64,000 nucleotides of DNA from Paenibacillus sp. D2_2 (GTDB lineage: Bacteria > Bacillota > Bacilli > Paenibacillales > Paenibacillaceae). Made by a program: the position numbers and the translations under genes. Positions 59,251 through 64,000 of the stretch are shown piece after piece (positions within the stretch are counted from its first letter, which is position 1; each line of letters opens with the position of its first letter). Where the stretch lies: assembly GCF_031199965.1 (NCBI RefSeq), contig NZ_CP133605.1, positions 4,062,501-4,126,500 on the forward strand, given 5' to 3'. The notes beneath the pieces are model-generated. The model was not told the DNA's origin. It did no database searches and saw nothing but the letters and a program-made list of their open reading frames with translations.

Positions 59251-59733
59251 TTAACCGCGCGTCATTGCTGTTACGCCTGTCCGCGACAATTCACGGATAC
59301 CGTAAGGACGGAGCAACTCAATCATAGCGTCGATCTTCTCGGTATCGCCAATGACCTGAACCATCATGCTGCCTGGGCCGATATCTACGACTGCGGCGCG
59401 GAATGTCTCCACGACACCCATAATTTCTGGCCGCTCCGCCGGCTCTGCCTTCACTTTGATCAGCGCCAATTCACGAGATACCATCGGGTTGGCACTTAAA
59501 TTAACAACCTTGATGACATTGATCAGCTTATAGAGCTGCTTCTCAATCTGCTCCAGCGTCGTGTCATCTCCTTGAGTAACAATGACCATCCGAGACAATC
59601 CTGGCTCCTCCGACTGACCTACCGTAATGCTCTCGATGTTGTAGCCGCGGCGTCCGAACAAACCGGACACGCGCTGCAGAACACCTGGTTGGTCGTTCAC
59701 TAATACGGCAATAACATGGTTCTTTGTCATCAT
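59251..59733 (-). CDS. ilvN: acetolactate synthase small subunit
   Basis: This 160-residue regulatory subunit has an N-terminal ACT domain (HVIAVLVNDQPGVLQRVSGLF, GYNIESITVGQSE). The C-terminal domain (ALIKVKAEPAERPEI onward) is typical. It confers valine feedback inhibition on IlvB. The first ATG overlaps the ilvB stop. Confidence 0.94.
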   Translation of the reverse strand: MMTKNHVIAVLVNDQPGVLQRVSGLFGRRGYNIESITVGQSEEPGLSRMVIVTQGDDTTLEQIEKQLYKLINVIKVVNLSANPMVSRELALIKVKAEPAERPEIMGVVETFRAAVVDIGPGSMMVQVIGDTEKIDAMIELLRPYGIRELSRTGVTAMTRG

Positions 59734-61475
59734 TCACAGTCCCCCATCAGCATTTGATCAATGGTGGAACCTTGAGGAACCATCGGATATACATTCTCTC
59801 CCTTGTGAACCACGAATTCCACCAGCACTGGTCCGTCGGTATCAAGCGCTTCTTGCCAAGCACTTTCAGCTTCTTCCTTGCTGGTAGCTCTAAGTCCCTT
59901 AACTCCGTAAGCTTCAGCCAGTTTCACGAAATCCGGACTGCCGGCAAGATCGATATGGCTGTAGCGGTTGTCGTATATAAGTTCCTGCCACTGCCTTACC
60001 ATTCCTAGTACTTGGTTGTTAATGACCACGATCTTCACTGGAATTTTGTTAATTGCACAGATCGCAAGCTCCTGCGCACACATCTGCATTCCACCGTCGC
60101 CGTTAATCGAGATGACCAGTCGATCAGGATGAGCCATTTGCGCACCCACCGCTGCTGGGAAGCCGAAGCCCATCGTACCAAGTCCGCCCGAAGTGATGAA
60201 GGAACGCGGCTGGTTAAATTTATAATACTGAGCCGTCCACATCTGATGCTGACCTACATCGGTCGTTACAATCGCTTCGCCTTGAGTCGTGTCATTCAAC
60301 AACTCGATGACCCATTGTGGCTTCAGCATATCCTCGGAATCTTTATACTTGAACGGCTTCTCTTGCTTCCAGCTACTGATCTGTGCTCTCCAAGCATCAG
60401 CCTTGCTGCTATATCCGACCATCGGATTCAGCATTTCAAGCACCGTCTTCACATCACCAACAATCGGGATATCCGTCTTGACGTTCTTGCCGATCTCCGC
60501 TGGATCAATATCGATATGAACAATCTTCGCATGCGGTGCAAACCCATCAAGACGCCCAGTCACGCGATCATCGAATCTTGCTCCGATGCTAATCAGAAGA
60601 TCTGATTGCTGAATCGCTTGATTCGCGGCATAAGTACCGTGCATACCCGGCATTCCCATCCACAGATCATGTCCGCTTGGGAAAGAGCCTAATCCAAGCA
60701 ATGTCGTCGTGATCGGAATACCTGAACGATTGACGAATTCGAGTAACCCTTCGTGTCCTCCGGAATAGACAACACCTCCGCCAGCCAGAATCACCGGACG
60801 CTCCGCTTCGGAGACCGCAGCCACCAGCTTCTCAAGCTGCAAGCGATTCGGTACAACTGTTGGATTGTAACCGCGTAGGTCCACCGAATGAACAGGTTCG
60901 AACCTTACTTTCTGTGCTGATACATCCTTCGGGATATCGATCAATACAGGGCCTTTTCGCCCGGTATTGGCAATATGGAATGCCTCGTGGATAACCCGCG
61001 GCAGATCCTCTGCATTTCTGACCAAGTAACTATGCTTCGTAATTGGCATCGTAATGCCCGTAATATCTGCTTCCTGGAAAGCATCCGTCCCAATTAGGCT
61101 AGTCGCCACGTTACCGGTAATCACTACCAGTGGAACTGAATCCATATAGGCGGTAGCAATTCCTGTTACTGTATTGGTTGCTCCTGGTCCGGAGGTCGCG
61201 ATGCAAACTCCTACTTTGCCGCTGGCGCGTGCGTAGCCATCTGCCGCATGAATCGCTCCTTGTTCATGTCTGGTCAACAGGTGGTGGAAATCATCGAATC
61301 CGTACATCGCATCATAAATGTACAGGACCGCGCCACCCGGATAACCGAAGACACATTCGACACCTTCCAATAGCAAACTGCGAAGCAAAATTTCTGAACC
61401 TGAAATGACTTCTGGTTTCATCCATTTCTCTCTTAATTGTTCTGTAGACCGCTCTGCTGGAATTTGCGCGCTCAT
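59730..61475 (-). CDS. ilvB: acetolactate synthase large subunit
   Basis: This 581-residue thiamine diphosphate enzyme has its catalytic Glu in LLTRHEQGAIHAADGYARA. The ThDP motif is NGDGGMQMCAQELAICAINK-like (residues about 470-500). GIPITTTLLGLGSFP is another block. It starts with ATG behind GGAGGATGACTG. It is the first gene of the ilvBNC operon and follows a T-box leader. Confidence 0.96.
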   Translation of the reverse strand: MSAQIPAERSTEQLREKWMKPEVISGSEILLRSLLLEGVECVFGYPGGAVLYIYDAMYGFDDFHHLLTRHEQGAIHAADGYARASGKVGVCIATSGPGATNTVTGIATAYMDSVPLVVITGNVATSLIGTDAFQEADITGITMPITKHSYLVRNAEDLPRVIHEAFHIANTGRKGPVLIDIPKDVSAQKVRFEPVHSVDLRGYNPTVVPNRLQLEKLVAAVSEAERPVILAGGGVVYSGGHEGLLEFVNRSGIPITTTLLGLGSFPSGHDLWMGMPGMHGTYAANQAIQQSDLLISIGARFDDRVTGRLDGFAPHAKIVHIDIDPAEIGKNVKTDIPIVGDVKTVLEMLNPMVGYSSKADAWRAQISSWKQEKPFKYKDSEDMLKPQWVIELLNDTTQGEAIVTTDVGQHQMWTAQYYKFNQPRSFITSGGLGTMGFGFPAAVGAQMAHPDRLVISINGDGGMQMCAQELAICAINKIPVKIVVINNQVLGMVRQWQELIYDNRYSHIDLAGSPDFVKLAEAYGVKGLRATSKEEAESAWQEALDTDGPVLVEFVVHKGENVYPMVPQGSTIDQMLMGDCE

Positions 61476-61531
61476 CAGTCATCCTCCTTCCAAGATTTAC
61501 AACATCTTTGATCATCAAATTTGGAATACAA

Positions 61532-61895
61532 CAAAAAACCTTCCATCCGCCGAAATAGTCTCCTATTCCGAGGGACGAAAGGTTATTACTTCCGTGGTAC
61601 CACCCATGTTTACCTGACACTTCACAGTATCAAGCCTTGACAAGTATCCGCGATCCGTTACCTTCTCACGCTTACCTGTGGTCTCTAACGCAGACCTAAC
61701 GATTCTCCCTAATAAGTTTCGCTGAACTTTACCAAAGTTAAGTCCGCTAGCCTTTCAGGAAAACAGCTCCGAGGTGAGCTCGTATTTAAGGGATATTGGT
61801 GGTGGTCTCAGCAAATCCATCCACTCTCTGAGCAAAGAGCCCCTAAACCTTCGTCCTCTTCATCGCCGATTCAATATTTTGTCATGAAAATGTTT
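61532..61895 (-). promoter_or_regulatory. T-box leader of ilvBNC
   Basis: ATGGGTGGTACCACGG reads on the minus strand at 61592-61607. A terminator (CCTTTCGTCC.. / ..GGATGGAAGG then TTTTTTG) follows at 61532-61580. About 290 nt of leader lies upstream. The operon suggests a branched-chain tRNA, most often Leu in Bacillus. I did not verify the specifier codon. Confidence 0.9.
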
Positions 61896-61901
61896 AGAAA
61901 C

Positions 61902-61931
61902 ATTATATGATCACTTTACATCAAGAGTCAA
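61902..61931 (-). promoter_or_regulatory. SigA-type promoter of ilvBNC
   Basis: On the minus strand TTGACT (61926-61931) and TATAAT (61902-61907) are separated by 18 bases. The start would be near 61895, at the head of the T-box leader. Confidence 0.75.
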
Positions 61932-62085
61932 TACCCTTTTTTTCTAACCAAAATCAAGGTAGATCGTCCTCATCCCGATTGGAACCCTTCTCCCCCTAGT
62001 GTCATATGATAAAAAATAACGCCTAATTTTTAGCATATTCCCGCTACAACCAGGCGCAAGCAGTACACTAAAGGAGGTTGATTGA

Positions 62086-62540
62086 ATGATCCGCTATCGA
62101 AGGCCCAGGCAGGATGATCCTGTCATTATCGATTTGATAGAAAAGGAACTTGTCCCTATTCTCACCTTCCGCCTGAGGAAATAGCTATGATTTTCAAAGA
62201 CCTTCCCAAACGGCTGTCACGTGGTATTACGCTGGTGTCTTCGCCCTATTATGAAGCCGATTCAGTTGCCTTTATTCACTTTATGATTCACGGGGAACTG
62301 TTATATATTGACATGATGGCAGTCGCACCCGCACATCGGCGGCAGCGACTGGGGAAAACACTGATGTCCCAAGCGGAGCAATATGCCGGTTCACGCGGGT
62401 GCAGACGGGCCAAGGTGATGGTCGATCAAGGCAATTCTCGAGCCCATACCTTCTATCGCAAGCTCGGATACAAGACTATTCGTTATATCGATCAATCAGA
62501 GTGTTATGAACTGGAGAAGACACTTCCCCTACGAGGATGA
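62086..62540 (+). CDS. GNAT acetyltransferase (one frameshift)
   Basis: This N-acetyltransferase has the acetyl-CoA site in MAVAPAHRRQRLGKTLMSQAE. VDQGNSRAHTFYRKLGYK is the typical end of the fold. The N-terminus MIRYRRPRQDDPVIIDLIEK is in another frame. One C added to CCC near 62155 joins the two as ELVPYSHLPPEEIAMIF. The repaired protein is about 151 residues. The ATG at 62086 follows AAAGGAGGTTGATTGA. The substrate is unknown. Confidence 0.85.
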
Positions 62541-62546
62541 GAGGTC

Positions 62547-62900
62547 TTAGAAAAATGGCCTAATTCCATATCCATATGGCTGGCCACCATACCCATATCC
62601 GCCATATCCACCGTATCCGCCATGCCCGCCGTATCCACCGTATCCTCCACCACCGTATGGACCATATCCGCCGTACCCATAGGCGTAAGGTGCAGTTCCG
62701 ATCGCGAGCAAATCGAATAATACTAGTGGGATTAGCGCCTTCGTCTTCACCTTTTTACCCGAATTCTGCCGCAGCACCAGACGATTGCCGCTGATCTTCA
62801 CGAGCTTGCCAGTTACGATTCCGCCATCCTTCTTGTAAGCAACGATAGATTTGCCAATCCATTTCTCGGCTTCCTTCTTAGTCACCGTTCTCCCCATCAT
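62547..62900 (-). CDS. Gly/Tyr-rich protein of unknown function
   Basis: This 117-residue protein has two parts. The N-terminal 60 residues form a small basic beta-rich domain (WIGKSIVAYKKDGGIVTGKL, then SGKKVKTK). The C-terminal 50 residues are repeats of YGG, GYGG and PYG, ending IRPFF. Such tails occur in surface and spore-coat proteins. It converges on the acetyltransferase gene with only six bases between them. I do not recognise the family. Confidence 0.75.
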   Translation of the reverse strand: MMGRTVTKKEAEKWIGKSIVAYKKDGGIVTGKLVKISGNRLVLRQNSGKKVKTKALIPLVLFDLLAIGTAPYAYGYGGYGPYGGGGYGGYGGHGGYGGYGGYGYGGQPYGYGIRPFF

Positions 62901-63033
62901 ATAACCTCCTTCCAGAGTCGTCCCTGAATCCTTGACAAAGCGCCCATTTGCGTGCTCTGGAGCGCGCCCTATCTTCCTTCAGCTTATTCAAAGACCATTC
63001 TATCCGCATATGCCATCGCCTTAAAAAAGAAAA

Positions 63034-63064
63034 AAACAGGCATCCCAAAAAGGATGCCTGTTTC
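63034..63064 (-). terminator. terminator of the infC-rpmI-rplT operon
   Basis: On the minus strand AACAGGCATCC and GGATGCCTGTT-type arms pair around a short T-rich loop, followed by TTTTTTTC. Confidence 0.88.
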
Positions 63065-63077
63065 TGCTTATTTATAA

Positions 63078-63436
63078 TTAAGCGTTGACTTTTTGTTTAG
63101 CTACGTTTGCCAAAGAGTTGAACGCTTCAAGATCGTTCACAGCAAGATCAGCAAGCATTTTACGGTTGATGTTCACTTCAGCCAATTTAAGGCCGTGCAT
63201 CATTTTGCTGTAAGACAAGCCGTTCATACGTGCAGCCGCGTTAATACGCACGATCCACAATTTGCGGAAATCGCGTTTTTTCGTACGACGGTCACGGTAT
63301 GCATATTGCATGGATTTCATGACTTGCTCGTTAGCTGTTTTGTAGATGCGGTGTTTCGAACCGAAGTAACCTCTAGCTAATTTCAATACTTTTTATGACG
63401 ACGACGAACCACGAATCCGCCTTTTACTCTTGCCAT
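63078..63436 (-). CDS. rplT: 50S ribosomal protein L20 (one frameshift)
   Basis: This early-assembly 23S rRNA-binding protein begins [19 protein letters not shown] once one A is added to the AAAAA run near 63393. The rest ([20 protein letters not shown] and [16 protein letters not shown]) is standard. The repaired protein has 119 residues, exactly usual. L20 is needed for growth, so the break is almost certainly a sequence error. The ATG at 63436 follows GGGAGGTTTATTAAT. It is the last gene of infC-rpmI-rplT. Confidence 0.96.
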
Positions 63437-63468
63437 ATTAATAAACCTCCCAGAAAAGTTATGTTAGA

Positions 63469-63669
63469 TTATTTCAAATTTGCAAGCTGCTGTTTCAAAC
63501 GGCTAACGTCACCCGAGTAAGCTACTGGGCTGTTAGCCAATACGCGTTTGCCGCGTTTGGATTTGTGAGACAGCAAGTGGTTGCGGTTCGCTTTGTAGCG
63601 TCTTACTTTACCAGTTCCAGTAATTTTGAAGCGTCCTTTCAGACTGCTGTGGGTTTTCATTTTAGGCAT
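63469..63669 (-). CDS. rpmI: 50S ribosomal protein L35
   Basis: This 66-residue basic protein starts MPKMKTHSSLKGRFKITGTG, the standard L35 opening, and includes NHLLSHKSKRGKRVL. It lies between infC and rplT in the usual order. Confidence 0.97.
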   Translation of the reverse strand: MPKMKTHSSLKGRFKITGTGKVRRYKANRNHLLSHKSKRGKRVLANSPVAYSGDVSRLKQQLANLK

Positions 63670-63750
63670 GGTATATCCCCCTCAAATTGTGTGATACGGC
63701 GCCCATCAACTGAGATTGCTTAGAGATCAATCTACTGATGCTACGCTCGA

Positions 63751-64000
63751 TTAATTGCTTTTAGGTGCTAAAATCATAATCATGCTGCGACCTTCCAATT
63801 TTGGAATGCGCTCAACTGAAGAGATTTCTGTGACCTCTTCCTTGACACGGTCAAGGATTTTCTTCCCGATATCAGCATGGGTAATTTCCCGGCCGCGGAA
63901 GCGGACCGAACATTTTACCTTATCGCCATCCTTCAGGAATTTGATGACATTACGAAGCTTAGTCTGGTAATCATGTTCCTCGATGTTAGCGCGGAACCAA
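63751..64000 (-). CDS. infC: translation initiation factor IF-3, C-terminal part
   Basis: The gene is cut by the end of the window. The C-terminal domain reads EEHDYQTKLRNVIKFL, KCSVRFRGREITHADIG and SMIMILAPKSN before the stop at 63751. These are standard IF-3 blocks. This domain binds the 30S subunit. IF-3 leads the infC-rpmI-rplT operon. Confidence 0.95.
   Translation of the reverse strand, partial: WFRANIEEHDYQTKLRNVIKFLKDGDKVKCSVRFRGREITHADIGKKILDRVKEEVTEISSVERIPKLEGRSMIMILAPKSN

Noticed and set aside
63380-63400. Programmed frameshifting in rplT and similar genes.
   Set aside because: The same single-base loss appears in many unrelated genes at ordinary homopolymers, with no slippery heptamer or stimulatory structure common to them. 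Sequence error is simpler.

Overview
The window reads as chromosomal DNA of a spore-forming, low-to-mid GC Firmicute, most likely Paenibacillus or a close relative. Support comes from sporulation genes (SspO-like SASP, CotF-like coat proteins, YtxC, Spo0E-like protein), three T-box leaders, an S-box (SAM-I) leader, a PyrR-type attenuator, a cre site, Lrp-AlaT and LiaFSR-type modules and strong GGAGG ribosome binding sites. A futalosine-pathway menaquinone gene (mqnC) also fits. The genus is inferred from gene content, not from a 16S sequence.

Layout. 0.2-4.7 kb: htrA and a liaF-liaS-liaR envelope-stress operon. 4.8-10 kb: SASP, a 3D-domain protein, thrS with its T-box, ytxC. 10-15 kb: mqnC, then metA-metI-metC behind an S-box. 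15-18 kb: corA behind a long structured leader, an HRDC-domain gene, a DUF3055 gene. 18-22.5 kb: modA-modB without modC, a 5'-3' exonuclease, an Spx/ArsC-like protein, an RluA enzyme, a PduO-type adenosyltransferase. 22.8-26 kb: a mannose-family PTS operon (IIB-IIC-IID-IIA) with a cre-overlapped promoter, and a Spo0E-like gene. 26-31 kb: alaT-alaR, coat proteins, an FAD oxidoreductase, a zinc-ribbon protein. 31-41 kb: mutS2, a YvlD-like membrane protein, a CuA-like lipoprotein, a very long ZapA coiled-coil protein, pheT-pheS with T-box. 41-44.8 kb: tRNA-Pro and tRNA-Gly, a GGDEF-EAL protein, an aldolase. 45-49 kb: feoA-feoB-Cys-rich peptide under Fnr and Fur sites, and a PAS histidine kinase. 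49-54.3 kb: codB-codA behind a PyrR attenuator, a zinc-motif protein, a peroxiredoxin, leuB. 54-62 kb: a methyltransferase, gldA, leuA, ilvC, ilvN, ilvB with T-box. 62-64 kb: an acetyltransferase, a Gly/Tyr-rich protein, rplT-rpmI-infC.

Two features cut across the window. First, about 21 single-base frameshifts interrupt 15 genes, nearly all of them one base missing from a homopolymer. They hit genes that must work (rplT, pheT, thrS), so I read them as consensus-sequence errors and report each such gene as one CDS. Second, a MITE-like repeat with terminal inverted repeats occurs at seven places and often abuts stop codons or a Shine-Dalgarno sequence.

I found no CRISPR array, prophage, transposase or defence system. 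The most unusual protein is the ZapA homologue, whose N-terminal ZapA domain is followed by roughly 640 residues of coiled coil containing seven tandem 35-residue (five-heptad) repeats. The most interesting regulatory regions are the corA leader, the codBA PyrR attenuator and the Fnr/Fur-controlled feo promoter.
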